A stretch of 64,000 nucleotides of DNA from Thiobacillus sp. Its GTDB lineage: Bacteria > Pseudomonadota > Gammaproteobacteria > Burkholderiales > Thiobacillaceae. A program made the position numbers and the translations under genes. The DNA lies in NCBI GenBank assembly GCA_030679915.1, contig JAUXRY010000030.1, positions 123,363-187,362 of the forward strand. The letters run 5' to 3'. The notes beneath the pieces were generated by a model. That model saw only the letters and a list, made by a program, of their open reading frames with translations. It searched no databases and was not told where the DNA came from. Each line of letters starts with the position of its first letter. Position 1 is the first letter of the stretch. This document shows positions 32,840 through 43,359 of the stretch, piece after piece.

Positions 32840-35578
32840 TTAACCTAGCCGGGCATGCTGCGCATCGAGTTTTTCGAGCATGGCAGCAAAGTCAGTCAGC
32901 CGCGCCTGTTCCTGCTGTACGACAGCGGCGGGCGCTCGTTCAACGAAGCTGGCATTAACCAGCTTGCCTTGCGCTTTGATCATTTCGCCTTTGATCCGCG
33001 CGATTTCCTTGGCGAGGCGGGCGCGTTCTTCGTCCTTGTTGATTTCCACCACCATCATCAGACGCATGTCTCCGACAAGTGCGACCGGGGCGTCGGCGTT
33101 GGCAAGCGCTGTGACGACGCTGACGTCGGAGAGCCTGCCGAGTGCGCTGATGTAGGGCGCCAGCGCGTTGATCACAGCGGCATCGCCCTCGATGACCAGC
33201 GGTACACGCTGGGCGGGTGACAGGCTCATTTCACTGCGCAGGGTGCGACAGGCGTTGACCAGTTCTTTCAGGGTCTGAATGCGCGCGACGCTATCGGGGT
33301 AAAGCTGGTCTGCATCAGCCTGCGGATAGGCCGCGAGCATGATGCTGTCGCCGGCCACGCCGGCGAGCGGGGCGACCTTCTGCCACAGCTCCTCGGTGAT
33401 GAAGGGGATGATGGGGTGGGCGAGGCGCAGCGTAGTTTCAAGCACGCTGGCCAGCGTGCGGCGGGTGGCGCGCTGCTGCGCGGGCGTGCCGTTGTTCAAC
33501 TGCACTTTGGCGAGTTCCAGATACCAGTCGCAGTATTCGTCCCACACGAACTCGTAAACCGCGCGTGCGGCCTGGTCGAAGCGATAGGCCTTGAAGGCTG
33601 CATGCACCTCAGTGGTGGCTTGTTGCAGCCGGGCGGCAATCCAGCGGTCGGCGTCGGAAAAGTCCATCGGCTGTCCGGCATCCTGCCCGCAATCTTGACC
33701 TTCCAGATTCATTAGCGCAAAACGGGTGGCGTTCCATAGCTTGTTGCAGAAGTTGCGATAGCCTTCGGCGCGCTGCAGGTCGAACTTGATATCGCGGCCG
33801 TGGGTGGCGAGGCTGGCGAAGGTGAAGCGCAGCGCATCAGTGCCGAAAGCGGCGATGCCGTCGGGGAATTCGCGGCGGGTGCGTTTTTCGATGCTGGGCG
33901 CTTTTCTGGGATCCATCAGGCCGGTGGTGCGCTTGGCGACCAGATCGTCTGCCGCAATGCCGTCGATGAGGTCGATCGGGTCGAGCACGTTGCCCTTCGA
34001 CTTGCTCATCTTTTGGCCTTCGGAGTCGCGCACCAGGCCGGTGACATAGACTTCATGGAACGGGATCTTGCCGGTGAGATGCTTGGACATCATCACCATG
34101 CGCGCGACCCAGAAGAAGATGATGTCGAAACCTGTGACCAGCACCGAGGTTGGCAGATAGCGTTCGAGTTCGGGTGTCTGTTCGGGCCAGCCGAGCGTGG
34201 AAAACGGCCACAAAGCAGACGAAAACCAGGTGTCGAGCACGTCTTCATCCTGCGTCAGTTCACGCCCGCCTGCCTGCTTTCGGGCCTCGGCTTCATCGTA
34301 GGCCACGTAGTAATTGCCTTCGGTGTCGTACCAGGCCGGGATGCGATGGCCCCACCACAATTGCCGCGACAGGCACCAGTCCTGAATGTTTTCCAGCCAC
34401 TGGCGATAGGTAGTGGTCCAGTTTTCCGGTACGAACTTGAGTTCGCCAGTATCGACCGCCTCCAACCCCTGTTTGGCCATGCCTTCCATGCTCATGAACC
34501 ACTGGTCGGTGAGCATCGGCTCGATCGCGGCGTGGGTGCGGTCGCCGCGCGGGATCATCAGTTTGTGCGGCTTGGCGGATACGAGTTGACCGCTGGTCTG
34601 CAAGGCATCGAGGATTTTCTGTCGTGCTTCGTAACGGTCCAGCCCCTGATATTCGGTGGGGCAGAGTTCGTTCATTTTGGCGTCGAGCGTGAAGATGCTG
34701 ATCGCCACGAGTTTGTGGCGCTGTCCGACCTGCCAGTCATTGAAATCGTGCGCCGGGGTGATTTTGACGACACCAGTGCCGAATTCGCGGTCGACGTAAT
34801 CGTCGGCGACGATCGGGATGCTGCGCTCGGCGATCGGCAGGCGTACGGTTTTGCCGACGAGGTGTCGATAGCGCTCGTCCTCGGGATGAACAGCCAGCGC
34901 GGTGTCGCCGATTAGCGTTTCGGGACGAGTGGTCGCAATGGTCAGCGAGCCGGAACCGTCTTCCAGCGGGTAGCTGATTTCCCAGATGAAACCTTCTTCC
35001 TCGGTGCTGACCACTTCGAGGTCGGACACCGCGGTTTGCAATACCGGATCCCAGTTCACCAGGCGCTTGCCGCGATAGATCAGGCCTTCGCGATACAGCC
35101 TGACGAAGACTTCGGTGACCGATTTAGACAGACCTTCGTCCATGGTGAAGCGCTCGCGGCTCCAGTCGGGGCTGGTGCCGAGCCGGCGCATCTGGCGGGT
35201 GATGCTGGAACCGGAATGTTCTTTCCAGTCCCAGACTTTTTTGAGGAATTTGTCGCGGCCAAGCGCGTGGCGCGAGACGCCCTGAGCATCGAGCTGGCGT
35301 TCCACTACGATCTGGGTCGCGATGCCGGCATGGTCGGTGCCGGGTTGCCACAGCGTGTTGTCGCCCGCCATGCGGTGATAGCGGACCAGCGCGTCCATCA
35401 GGGTGTGCTGGAAGGCGTGCCCCATGTGCAGCGTGCCGGTGACGTTGGGCGGCGGCAGCATGATGCAGTAGGCGGGGGCTTCGGCGTTGTCCCCGGCTTT
35501 GAAGTAGCCGGCGCTTTCCCATTGGGCGTACCAGCGCTTTTCGATGTCAGCGGGTTCGAACGATTTGGCGAGTTCCAT
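32840..35578 (-). CDS. valS: Valyl-tRNA synthetase
   Basis: 912 residues, full length. HIGH-type motif in [15 protein letters not shown] and KMSKS in [10 protein letters not shown]; the C-terminal coiled coil is rich in Lys/Glu ([19 protein letters not shown]). It charges tRNA-Val in the cytoplasm and edits mischarged Thr. Next leftward-coded genes upstream are a small unknown, holC and pepA, the usual betaproteobacterial order. Confidence 0.97.
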   Translation of the reverse strand: MELAKSFEPADIEKRWYAQWESAGYFKAGDNAEAPAYCIMLPPPNVTGTLHMGHAFQHTLMDALVRYHRMAGDNTLWQPGTDHAGIATQIVVERQLDAQGVSRHALGRDKFLKKVWDWKEHSGSSITRQMRRLGTSPDWSRERFTMDEGLSKSVTEVFVRLYREGLIYRGKRLVNWDPVLQTAVSDLEVVSTEEEGFIWEISYPLEDGSGSLTIATTRPETLIGDTALAVHPEDERYRHLVGKTVRLPIAERSIPIVADDYVDREFGTGVVKITPAHDFNDWQVGQRHKLVAISIFTLDAKMNELCPTEYQGLDRYEARQKILDALQTSGQLVSAKPHKLMIPRGDRTHAAIEPMLTDQWFMSMEGMAKQGLEAVDTGELKFVPENWTTTYRQWLENIQDWCLSRQLWWGHRIPAWYDTEGNYYVAYDEAEARKQAGGRELTQDEDVLDTWFSSALWPFSTLGWPEQTPELERYLPTSVLVTGFDIIFFWVARMVMMSKHLTGKIPFHEVYVTGLVRDSEGQKMSKSKGNVLDPIDLIDGIAADDLVAKRTTGLMDPRKAPSIEKRTRREFPDGIAAFGTDALRFTFASLATHGRDIKFDLQRAEGYRNFCNKLWNATRFALMNLEGQDCGQDAGQPMDFSDADRWIAARLQQATTEVHAAFKAYRFDQAARAVYEFVWDEYCDWYLELAKVQLNNGTPAQQRATRRTLASVLETTLRLAHPIIPFITEELWQKVAPLAGVAGDSIMLAAYPQADADQLYPDSVARIQTLKELVNACRTLRSEMSLSPAQRVPLVIEGDAAVINALAPYISALGRLSDVSVVTALANADAPVALVGDMRLMMVVEINKDEERARLAKEIARIKGEMIKAQGKLVNASFVERAPAAVVQQEQARLTDFAAMLEKLDAQHARLG

Positions 35579-35694
35579 GGCGAGCGGGCAAAGGGGGGAT
35601 TATCCCAAAGAAACCTTGGGCAAGACCAGTAAAAGCCTGAAACAAGTTCAGCCAATACCAATGGGCTGCGCCAGAAACGTCTGGAAATGTGTGC

Positions 35695-36219
35695 TTAAAG
35701 CGAGGGGTCGTGCGGCTTCTTAAGCTTTTCTGCCACCGCGTCGCGCACGATTTCGCGCACATTGACATCGAGCTGGCTGAGCAGGATGGCCACGGTTTGA
35801 TCGAGGTTCTTGCGTAATTCTGCCGCAACCTGTTGTTCCATGACGGCGGATAAACGGGGTCCCAGTTCGCTCATGAGCTGTTCGGCCAGGGCGGTATTGA
35901 TGCGCTGGGAGGTGTCGGCCTCGGTTGCTGCGGGTAAAGGCGCGACGGGTGCGGGTTGCTCGGGAGACACTTCGGGTGCAGGAGGGTGGACTGCTACTGG
36001 CGACACAACGGGCGCTGCAACAACTGGGGGGGTGCCACGCTCAATCACCTGGGTCAAAACCGGAAGCCAGGCATTGGCAGGCGGAGTGGACCGAGGGGTA
36101 GGGGCCATCGTCGGCTCGGCTGCGGGTTCGGTGACGTCCGGCGATTGCGGGATATCCCCGCCGCCACGATGCTTTTTAAGCAGCGCATCCATTTTGCTCA
36201 AAATCGGGCTATTGCTCAT
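35695..36219 (-). CDS. Pro/Ala-rich protein of unknown function between holC and valS
   Basis: 174 residues. A Pro/Ala/Val-rich, probably disordered first half is followed by a helical C-terminal domain (LAEQLMSELGPRLSAVMEQQ to IVRDAVAEKLKK). I recognise no family with a function. It starts 10 nt after holC and may be co-transcribed with pepA-holC. Similar low-complexity proteins occupy this place in other betaproteobacteria. Confidence 0.75.
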   Translation of the reverse strand: MSNSPILSKMDALLKKHRGGGDIPQSPDVTEPAAEPTMAPTPRSTPPANAWLPVLTQVIERGTPPVVAAPVVSPVAVHPPAPEVSPEQPAPVAPLPAATEADTSQRINTALAEQLMSELGPRLSAVMEQQVAAELRKNLDQTVAILLSQLDVNVREIVRDAVAEKLKKPHDPSL

Positions 36220-36228
36220 TGTGGCCTC

Positions 36229-36657
36229 TTACCCCGTGTGCTTGCGCATGTCGTGCGACTGAAGTGCATAGCCACGGGTTTGATAAAACCGGTAACGCTC
36301 ACGCCCGCGTTCACGCCCGGCATCGGTCTGGTCGATGATTTCGACCAGCCGTTCGAAGCGGGCAAAGGCGGGGGGGTGTTCGTGATGCAGATTGATCATG
36401 ACGTCGGCCGTGCCCAAGGCATCGGGGTTGGCGCCGATCAAAACCGGCGTTTCCGCCGCCAGTACGTCGGCGTCACGGCAATGCGGCACAAAGCCCAAGA
36501 CAGGCGTGGTCCACAGCAGGCGGTCGATGCTGTCAGCCACCGCGGCATCCGGCGCATAAATCATGACCTGCTTGCCTTGGCCATGCGCTTTGCTGGCAAC
36601 GCGCCGGGCAACGTCCAACGGATTGTCGGCAAAGGTATAGAAAATGATCTCGGTCAC
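36229..36657 (-). CDS. holC: DNA polymerase III chi subunit
   Basis: 142 residues from a GTG start. Chi-type features are IIFYTFADNPLDVARRVASK at the N terminus and an internal RLLWTTPVLGFVPHC. Chi links the clamp-loader (with psi) to SSB. The GTG overlaps the pepA stop (GTGA); the open frame upstream is only the pepA shadow. The position after pepA is standard. Confidence 0.93.
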   Translation of the reverse strand: MTEIIFYTFADNPLDVARRVASKAHGQGKQVMIYAPDAAVADSIDRLLWTTPVLGFVPHCRDADVLAAETPVLIGANPDALGTADVMINLHHEHPPAFARFERLVEIIDQTDAGRERGRERYRFYQTRGYALQSHDMRKHTG

Positions 36658-38168
36658 TTGATGGTTCGGTTCAACAGAAAGTGCACCAGCAAGGAGACGG
36701 GCCGACCGGTCGAACCTTTTTTCTCGCGTCCACCAATCCAGGCGGTGCCGGCGATGTCGAGGTGAGCCCAGTGGTATTTTTTGGCGAAGCGCCACAGGAA
36801 ACACGCTGCGGTGATGGAGCCGCCCGGGCGGCCGCCGATGTTGGCCATGTCGGCGAGGCTGCTTTTCAATTGGTCTTGATAGTCATCCCACAACGGCATG
36901 CGCCAGACGCGATCCCAGGCATGGTCGGCGGCATGTTCGATTTCGCGTGCCAGTGGGTCGTGGTTGCTGTAGAGCGCACTGGGATGGGCGCCCAGCGCGA
37001 TGACGCAGGCACCGGTCAGGGTCGCCAGATCGATCACGACGTCGGGATCGAAGTGTTCGGCATAGGTGAGTGCATCGCACAGGATCAGGCGACCTTCAGC
37101 ATCGGTGTTGAGGATCTCGATGGTCTGACCCGACATCGAGGTGACGATATCGCCCGGCTTGTTGGCCTTGGCGTCGGGCATGTTTTCACAGGCGGGGATC
37201 AGGCCCACGACGTTGAGCTTGAGTCCCAGCTCGCCGATGGCGCGGAAGGCACCAATGACCGCGCCGCCGCCGCTCATGTCGTAGTTCATCTCATCCATCT
37301 CGCCTGCGGGCTTGAGCGAAATGCCGCCGGCGTCGAAGGTGACGGCCTTGCCCACCAGCACCACGGGTTTGTCACCCTTGGCCCCGCCTTCATGCTTCAG
37401 CACGATAAAACGCGGGGGTTTGTCGCTGCCCTTGCCGACCGAAAGGAAAGACCCCATGCCGAGTTTTTCGCAGGCGGCGTAATCGAGAATTTCGCAACCA
37501 AAACCATGCAGTTTTGCGGTTTTTTGGGCTTCGTTGGCCAGATATTCCGGGGTGCAGATGTTGGATGGCGTGTTGCCCAAATCCTTGGCGAGGCTGATGC
37601 CATGCGCAATCGCCAGGCCGCGCGTCAGGCCGATTTCGCCATATTTGAGCTCGCCGCGTCGTGAAACCGCAAAAATCACGCGTTTGAGCGGACGCCGTGC
37701 CTCGCTCGATTTGCTTTTCATGTGGTCGAAGCGGTACAGCGCATCCTGAGTAGCGATGACGGCTTGCTCGATATTCCAGGTGACATCGCGCTTTTTGACT
37801 GGAATTTCGCTCAAAGTGATGGCCGCTTCCATCGAGCCAGTGTCACGCAAGGTTTTGACTGCGCAGGCGATGGCATCGCGGTAGGATTTTTCGTGGAAGT
37901 CGCGTTCCTTGCCCAGGCCGACCAGCAAAATGCGATCCGCCAGGATGTTGGGTACCTTATGCAGTAACAACGTGCTGCCAGCGCGGCCTTCCATGTCGCC
38001 GCCGCGCAGTATTTCCGACAGATAGCCATCGCTGGCGCGATCGATGTCCGTCGCCGGTGCCGAAAGTTTTCGGCTTTCAAACACGCCGACCACCACGCAG
38101 GCTGTGCGTTGCTTTTCGGGCGCACCGCTTTTTATGCTAAATTCGAGTTCGATTTCTTTGTTTTCCAT
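36654..38168 (-). CDS. pepA: Leucyl aminopeptidase (M17)
   Basis: 504 residues. M17 metal and catalytic motifs: VGKAVTFDAGGISLKP, the signature NTDAEGRL and the loop GRPGGSITAACFL. It removes N-terminal residues from peptides in the cytoplasm and may bind DNA, as PepA does in E. coli. The ATG at 38168 is chosen; a TTG four codons upstream is less likely. Divergent from lptF across 109 bp. Confidence 0.95.
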   Translation of the reverse strand: MENKEIELEFSIKSGAPEKQRTACVVVGVFESRKLSAPATDIDRASDGYLSEILRGGDMEGRAGSTLLLHKVPNILADRILLVGLGKERDFHEKSYRDAIACAVKTLRDTGSMEAAITLSEIPVKKRDVTWNIEQAVIATQDALYRFDHMKSKSSEARRPLKRVIFAVSRRGELKYGEIGLTRGLAIAHGISLAKDLGNTPSNICTPEYLANEAQKTAKLHGFGCEILDYAACEKLGMGSFLSVGKGSDKPPRFIVLKHEGGAKGDKPVVLVGKAVTFDAGGISLKPAGEMDEMNYDMSGGGAVIGAFRAIGELGLKLNVVGLIPACENMPDAKANKPGDIVTSMSGQTIEILNTDAEGRLILCDALTYAEHFDPDVVIDLATLTGACVIALGAHPSALYSNHDPLAREIEHAADHAWDRVWRMPLWDDYQDQLKSSLADMANIGGRPGGSITAACFLWRFAKKYHWAHLDIAGTAWIGGREKKGSTGRPVSLLVHFLLNRTIK

Positions 38169-38276
38169 GTCTGTGCTCAAAATAATACAATTTGCTGTTC
38201 GAGTGATTATTGGCGCAGGCGAGGCTGATTGTCAAAACGCCTCCTTCTGCACGCACTTTCCCCCCCGGATTTTCAG

Positions 38277-39356
38277 ATGATTTACCGCCGTGCGTTAACT
38301 CGCGAGATGGGTCTGGCTACCGGCGCCGTTTTGACGGTGCTGATCGCGATAGCAATGGTGGTGTTGTTTATCCGCTTGTTGGGTGACGTGGCACGGGGTG
38401 AACTCGCCAATGAAGCCGTACTGGCTTTTCTCGGCTTCTCGCTGCTGTATTTTTTACCCGTTCTGATGACTATTGCGCTGTTTGCCGGCGTGTTGTTGCC
38501 CTTGTCACGCATGTGGCGAGACAGCGAAATGGTGATCTGGTTTAGCGCCGGTTTGTCGCTCACACAATGGATCCGGCCGGTGCTGCTTTTCGCCGTGCCG
38601 TTCTCTCTGGTGATCCTGTTGTTGTCGCTGGTGCTGAATCCCTGGGCGCAAGCCAAAAAATATGAATACCGCCAGGAATTGCGCAGCCGTAGCGAAAGCT
38701 CACTGGTCGCGCCTGGCCTGTTTGCGGAATCCAGTGCGGGGCAGCGGGTCTATTACGTGGAATCGCTCAATCCGTTGACGGGTATCGTGCGTAATGTGTT
38801 CATGCAGTCGCGCATCGACGGTCAACTGGGTCTGGTGGTTGCACGGGAAGGGGATCATACGGAGATGCCAGACGGCTCGCGGTATCTGGTTTTCAAGGAT
38901 GGGCGTCGATATGAAGGCATCCCGGGGCAACTTGACTACCGTATCGTGCAGTTTGAGCGCTACTGGATGCGGCTGGATCCGGTGGCTGTCGGCGGCAAGG
39001 AAACCGGGGTGCGCCAGGCACCCGTTTCCGAGTTGATCCAGGATACCTCGCCACAGGCGCGTGCCGAACTGCTATGGCGGTTGGGGGTGCCGCTTTCAGC
39101 GATCGTCCTTGCCGTCATGGCCATTCCGCTGAGTTTCGTCAACACGCGCGCGCGCCGTTCTTACGGCTTGATCGTCGCACTGCTGCTTTATTTTATCTAC
39201 AACAACCTGTTGTCCTTGTCTCAGGCCTGGGTGGCGCAAAGCAAACTCAACCCCTGGGCCGGCATGTTGACATCACATCTGTTGATGCTACTGGCGGTAT
39301 TTGTCCTGTTTTACCTGCGTACCCGGCTGCGCGCTTTTAGCTGGAGGCGAACATGA
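38277..39356 (+). CDS. lptF: LPS export permease LptF
   Basis: 359 residues. It starts MIYRRALTREMG and has three N-terminal and three C-terminal spans around a periplasmic beta-jellyroll. With LptG and the LptB ATPase it extracts LPS from the inner membrane. The stop overlaps lptG (ATGA). Confidence 0.94.
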   Translation: MIYRRALTREMGLATGAVLTVLIAIAMVVLFIRLLGDVARGELANEAVLAFLGFSLLYFLPVLMTIALFAGVLLPLSRMWRDSEMVIWFSAGLSLTQWIRPVLLFAVPFSLVILLLSLVLNPWAQAKKYEYRQELRSRSESSLVAPGLFAESSAGQRVYYVESLNPLTGIVRNVFMQSRIDGQLGLVVAREGDHTEMPDGSRYLVFKDGRRYEGIPGQLDYRIVQFERYWMRLDPVAVGGKETGVRQAPVSELIQDTSPQARAELLWRLGVPLSAIVLAVMAIPLSFVNTRARRSYGLIVALLLYFIYNNLLSLSQAWVAQSKLNPWAGMLTSHLLMLLAVFVLFYLRTRLRAFSWRRT

Positions 39357-40426
39357 ACCTGCTCGCCCGCTATTTGTCGGGGCAAGTGCTGGTGGCTTCG
39401 GGTTTCGTGCTGCTGGCGCTGATGGTGCTGTTTGCCTTTTTTGATGTGCTGCAGGAGCTGGGCAGTCTGGGCCGCAACAACTATGGGCTGGGGCAGGTGG
39501 TGATCGTGGTGCTGCTTAACATTCCCGGCCATCTCTATGAAATCCTGCCGGTGGCGGCATTGATCGGCACGCTGTTTGCATTGTCACGTTTGGTGGGCAA
39601 TTCCGAGTATGCGGTGATGCGCGTGTCGGGATTATCGAACTGGCGAGTGGCGGGCATTTTTACCGTGATCGGGATCGTGTTGTCGATGCTGGTGCTGGTG
39701 CTGGGCGAGTATGTTGCTCCATGGTCAGAACAGGCCGCACAGCGGTATAAATTGTCGGCCACCCGCTCGGTGGTGGCGCAGCAATTCCGCTCGGGTTTGT
39801 GGGTCAAGGATGGCAATTCCTTCATCAATGTGCGTGAGGTGATGCCCGATAACACGCTGCGCGGTGTCGAGATCTATGGATTCAATGCTGAAGGTCGCCT
39901 GGACTGGATCCGCGCGGCCGATCAGGCGCGTTGGAAAAACGGTCAGTCGTGGGAGCTGCAACAGGTGGTAGAGACCCGGTTTGATGCGGATGGCATTCGC
40001 GCCGACCGGCGTGAACGGCAAAACTGGCAGTCGGTGTTAACCCCGGACATCCTCAGCGTGCTGCTGGTTGCGCCGGAAAAAATGTCAGCGCGCACTTTGT
40101 GGCGCTATGTCGCGCACCTCAAGGAAAATGGCCAAACGGCCACCCGCTACGAGTTTGCCTTGTGGTCGAAATTCATCAGCCCGTTTGTGATACCGATCAT
40201 GATGCTGATAGCGATGCCTTTTGCAATTCAGCGGCCACGTAGTGGCGGAACCAGCAGCAAGATATTTATCGGCATATTGGTGGGCTTGGGCTTTCACTTG
40301 CTAAGCCGCTTGTTTGGCCACTTGGGACTATTGAACAACTGGCCTGTCATCTTGGTGTCCGGCTTGCCTTTGCTGATTTTCCTCACCGTTGCGCTAATGG
40401 GGATCCGGTGGGTGGATCGGCGCTAG
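39353..40426 (+). CDS. lptG: LPS export permease LptG
   Basis: 357 residues, same six-span layout as LptF, beginning MNLLARYLSGQVLVASGFVL. It partners with LptF in the Lpt exporter. The C-terminal region has MMLIAMPFAIQRPRSGG. Its 3' end overlaps the next gene by about 19 nt. Confidence 0.94.
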   Translation: MNLLARYLSGQVLVASGFVLLALMVLFAFFDVLQELGSLGRNNYGLGQVVIVVLLNIPGHLYEILPVAALIGTLFALSRLVGNSEYAVMRVSGLSNWRVAGIFTVIGIVLSMLVLVLGEYVAPWSEQAAQRYKLSATRSVVAQQFRSGLWVKDGNSFINVREVMPDNTLRGVEIYGFNAEGRLDWIRAADQARWKNGQSWELQQVVETRFDADGIRADRRERQNWQSVLTPDILSVLLVAPEKMSARTLWRYVAHLKENGQTATRYEFALWSKFISPFVIPIMMLIAMPFAIQRPRSGGTSSKIFIGILVGLGFHLLSRLFGHLGLLNNWPVILVSGLPLLIFLTVALMGIRWVDRR

Positions 40427-41217
40427 ACAGCTTGCCGGAGCGGTTGGCTGTCTGCCTGCAAACCCGAGATCCGGCAGGTAAGGTGGCCGCAGTGCATGCC
40501 CTGCAGGCGGACTGGCTGGCAGGCAAGATCGATGTTTCAGCGGACACTTCACGTCCGCCCATCGATCAGCCGGGGCAGCCGGACAAGCCTGCGCTGATCT
40601 CCCCGCAACAGGTGCCGCGCCGGCGTGCCGACACCCTGGTCGGGCGTGTCGCATTGGTTCATGCCCTGGCCCATATCGAATTCAATGCCATCAACCTGGC
40701 CCTCGATGCCGCCCATCGTTTTTCCGGCATGCCGCCCGCGTATTACGTGGACTGGCTGCGGGTGGCAGATGAAGAAGCCGCGCATTTCGATTTGCTCAGC
40801 GCGCATCTCGCCACGCTGGGTCATGCTTATGGCGACTTTCCAGCGCACAATGGCCTGTGGGACATGGCGCTGAAAACGGCGCACGATCCGCTGGTGCGCA
40901 TGGCGCTGGTTCCGCGCGTGCTCGAAGCGCGCGGTCTTGATGCCACGCCATTGATTATGGGTAAACTCAAAGCCGCAAATGACTCGCGCATGATTGAGAT
41001 TCTGACCCTGATCGAACGTGAAGAAATCGGGCATGTTGCCATCGGCAATCATTGGTTTGGTTGGTTGTGCCGGGCGCGTGGACTGGAGCCTGAAGCAATG
41101 TTTCGTCAGCTATTGCTTGATTACGATGCGCCGCCCCTGCGGCCTCCATTCAACCTGGAAGCACGTCGCGCTGCCGGGTTCAGTGAACCCGAACTGGACT
41201 GGTTGAGAACCCTTTAA
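40408..41217 (+). CDS. DUF455 ferritin-like protein
   Basis: 269 residues. Paired helices carry the candidate di-metal ligands HALAHIEFNAINLALDA, DEEAAHFDLLSAHL and EEIGHVAIGN, which place Glu and His as in ferritin-like enzymes. The DUF455 function is unproven; some members are linked to tRNA-modifying hydroxylase folds. The GTG start at 40408 sits inside the end of lptG, which makes it likely co-translated. Confidence 0.85.
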   Translation: MGGSALDSLPERLAVCLQTRDPAGKVAAVHALQADWLAGKIDVSADTSRPPIDQPGQPDKPALISPQQVPRRRADTLVGRVALVHALAHIEFNAINLALDAAHRFSGMPPAYYVDWLRVADEEAAHFDLLSAHLATLGHAYGDFPAHNGLWDMALKTAHDPLVRMALVPRVLEARGLDATPLIMGKLKAANDSRMIEILTLIEREEIGHVAIGNHWFGWLCRARGLEPEAMFRQLLLDYDAPPLRPPFNLEARRAAGFSEPELDWLRTL

Positions 41218-41220
41218 GCT

Positions 41221-41691
41221 TTACAGCCCCAGCGTTGTTGCCGTCACACTGGCCTGCGCGCGCTGCCACATCCCTTCAAATTCCTGATGCAGCAGGATGG
41301 CCGAATGCGCGTCCTCCAGTTGGAGTGTGCCGTGTAGGGCTGACTTGTCTGCTCGCACCAGGGCGCCGTGACGATCGGCCAATACGAATGCCTGATCGGG
41401 ACGCGGCATATTCGGGTCGGCCTGGCGGATTTCGATGACATGCCCAAAGTCGCGCACCAGCTGCATCAGGCGGGGACAATCGCGCGCAACATGATGGATC
41501 TCGTCGAGCAGCAATTCGATCCGGCGGCCGCTTCCAGCTACACAGATCGTGCGCAAGCGGTTGTGACGGGGCAGCTGGTCGATATCAAACAACGACAGGT
41601 TTTGGTCATAGACGCGCAACTGCCGTTGGGTACTGTCCAGCAGGGTATCGAATGCTGCGCGGAATTCAGCGGGGGTTTCAAACGCGTTCAT
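41221..41691 (-). CDS. Conserved hypothetical protein next to the cupin gene
   Basis: 156 residues, soluble, no signal. Visible segments are FDTLLDSTQRQLRVYDQNLS, RLRTICVAGSGRRIELLLDE and FVLADRHGALVRADK. The pattern (an Arg/Asp-rich beta-alpha fold) recalls small domains attached to phospholipase-D-like or acetyltransferase proteins. I cannot name it securely. The ATG overlaps the cupin gene stop (ATGA), so they are co-translated. Confidence 0.75.
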   Translation of the reverse strand: MNAFETPAEFRAAFDTLLDSTQRQLRVYDQNLSLFDIDQLPRHNRLRTICVAGSGRRIELLLDEIHHVARDCPRLMQLVRDFGHVIEIRQADPNMPRPDQAFVLADRHGALVRADKSALHGTLQLEDAHSAILLHQEFEGMWQRAQASVTATTLGL

Positions 41692-42806
41692 GGTGTGTCG
41701 ACCTCCAGCCAGCCTGATTCATACCAATCATAAAAGCGTTCCCGCAATCCCGCTACCCATGGCGGCGTGAGTCGGCGTTGATCCCCCAACTGCTGCAAGA
41801 AAACGAATTCATCCATTTCGGGCTGGAATGCTTCGCCATTGATGAAGAAGTGTTTACCGGAAAACAGCAGGCGTGACTTGGGATTGAGCGCCACGCCCTG
41901 TTTGCTTGTCAGCCTGTTGAATGCTGCTTGCGTCAGGGGCGCCTCCGGCGCGTCGAAGAATACGTTGGGCTTAGGCTCGGATAGATAACGTCCAGCGAAA
42001 TCGGCAATGTCGTGTTTGTTCCATTTGATCTGCGCAATCATGGCCTCGATTTTTGCCAGCATGGCCCGGTTGATTTCGCTGGGGTGAGCTGGCAGACGTA
42101 AATCCGGGTCGGCGTAGCGACCCTCGAGCGTGAGCGTGTCCTGCAAATGCATTAAAAATCCATGTGCCAATTCTTCGGCAGTGGGGGCGCGAAAACCGAT
42201 CGAATAAGTGGTGCAGGCATCCTCGGCCACGCCGTAATGCGCAATGTGCGGGGGCAGATACAGCATGTCGCCGGGGCCGAGCACCCATTCGTCTTCTGGC
42301 TTGAAGTGGCGCAGGATTTTGAGGGGGGCATCGTCGAGTATCGATAGATCGGTTTGTGCGCTGATTTGCCAGCGCCGGCGCCCCTGGCCTTGCAACAGAA
42401 AGACATCATAGGAATCGAAATGGGGCCCTACGCTGCCGCCGGGCACGGCGTAACTCACCATCAGATCGTCCAGGCGGGCGTGCGGGATGAAATTGAAGCG
42501 GGCCAGCAGGGCGTCTGCTTCGGGGAGCCAGTGATTGAGCGATTGCACCAGCAGCGTCCATTCGGTTTTGGGCAGGCGTTTGAAATCTGCTGCATTGAAT
42601 GGGCCATGGTCGAACTGCCAGCGCGTCCCGCTTCCCTGGATGAGGCGCGACTCGACATCGTCGCGGCCGGCCAGGTGCCGCATTTCCCTGGGCGATAACA
42701 GTCCGTTAAAATCCGGTATGGCGTTACGGATCAATAAAGGCTGTTTGTGCCAATAGTCACGCAGGAAACGAGTGGGGCTCATGCCCCCAAGCAAAGTCTT
42801 TATCAT
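41688..42806 (-). CDS. JmjC/cupin 2-oxoglutarate oxygenase, RoxA/YcfD-like
   Basis: 372 residues. The cupin fold has the 2-His-1-carboxylate iron site HxD in PHFDSYDVFLLQ and the second His in PPHIAHYGV. It has a C-terminal winged-helix-like region. YcfD-type enzymes hydroxylate an Arg of ribosomal protein L16. The start MIKTLLGGMSPTRFLRDYW is chosen; the open frame 135 nt upstream is not conserved-looking. Confidence 0.9.
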   Translation of the reverse strand: MIKTLLGGMSPTRFLRDYWHKQPLLIRNAIPDFNGLLSPREMRHLAGRDDVESRLIQGSGTRWQFDHGPFNAADFKRLPKTEWTLLVQSLNHWLPEADALLARFNFIPHARLDDLMVSYAVPGGSVGPHFDSYDVFLLQGQGRRRWQISAQTDLSILDDAPLKILRHFKPEDEWVLGPGDMLYLPPHIAHYGVAEDACTTYSIGFRAPTAEELAHGFLMHLQDTLTLEGRYADPDLRLPAHPSEINRAMLAKIEAMIAQIKWNKHDIADFAGRYLSEPKPNVFFDAPEAPLTQAAFNRLTSKQGVALNPKSRLLFSGKHFFINGEAFQPEMDEFVFLQQLGDQRRLTPPWVAGLRERFYDWYESGWLEVDTP

Positions 42807-42879
42807 AAAATTATTATAACGATGCAGTGCGGATTGGCCTGTTAAAATGCTGTCCGCAAAACAGAGGTCGGAGTTATAA

Positions 42880-43359
42880 ATGCTTAAGGTAGGGATGCGT
42901 GCACCGGATTTTTCCAATCCGGACGCTGACATGAATAACATCGAATTGTCCCAGTTTCAGGGCAAAACACTTGTGCTGTATTTTTATGTGCGTGACGATA
43001 CGCCAGGCTGTACGACCGAGGCGATCGAGTTTTCCGATCTGGAGAATAAATTCACCAAGCTGGGTGCCGAAGTGTTGGGTGTGTCCCGCGACGATTGCAT
43101 CAAGCATAGTGAATTTCGGGACAAGCATGGCATCAGCGTGACGCTGCTGGCTGACAAGGAACTCGTAACGTGCGCGGCCTATGGCGTGCTACAGGACAAA
43201 GAGGTGGACGGCGTCATGCGTAAAAGCGTCGTGCGCTCCACCTTCATCATCGACAAGCAGGGCATTATTCGTCATGCCCTGTATGGTGTTTCAAGTCGCG
43301 GTCACGCGGAAGAAATACTTCAACTGGTTGCTTTAATGAGCAAAGGGGAACTGAATTGA
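42880..43359 (+). CDS. bcp: Bcp-type peroxiredoxin
   Basis: 159 residues. The peroxidatic Cys44 is in DDTPGCTTEAIEF. The nearby resolving Cys of E. coli Bcp is absent, so resolution may use another Cys or an external thiol. It reduces hydroperoxides with thioredoxin. The stop overlaps the slyD TTG start. Confidence 0.93.
   Translation: MLKVGMRAPDFSNPDADMNNIELSQFQGKTLVLYFYVRDDTPGCTTEAIEFSDLENKFTKLGAEVLGVSRDDCIKHSEFRDKHGISVTLLADKELVTCAAYGVLQDKEVDGVMRKSVVRSTFIIDKQGIIRHALYGVSSRGHAEEILQLVALMSKGELN

Noticed and set aside
33800..34915. 371-codon rightward frame opposite valS
   Set aside because: Antisense shadow with no family resemblance.
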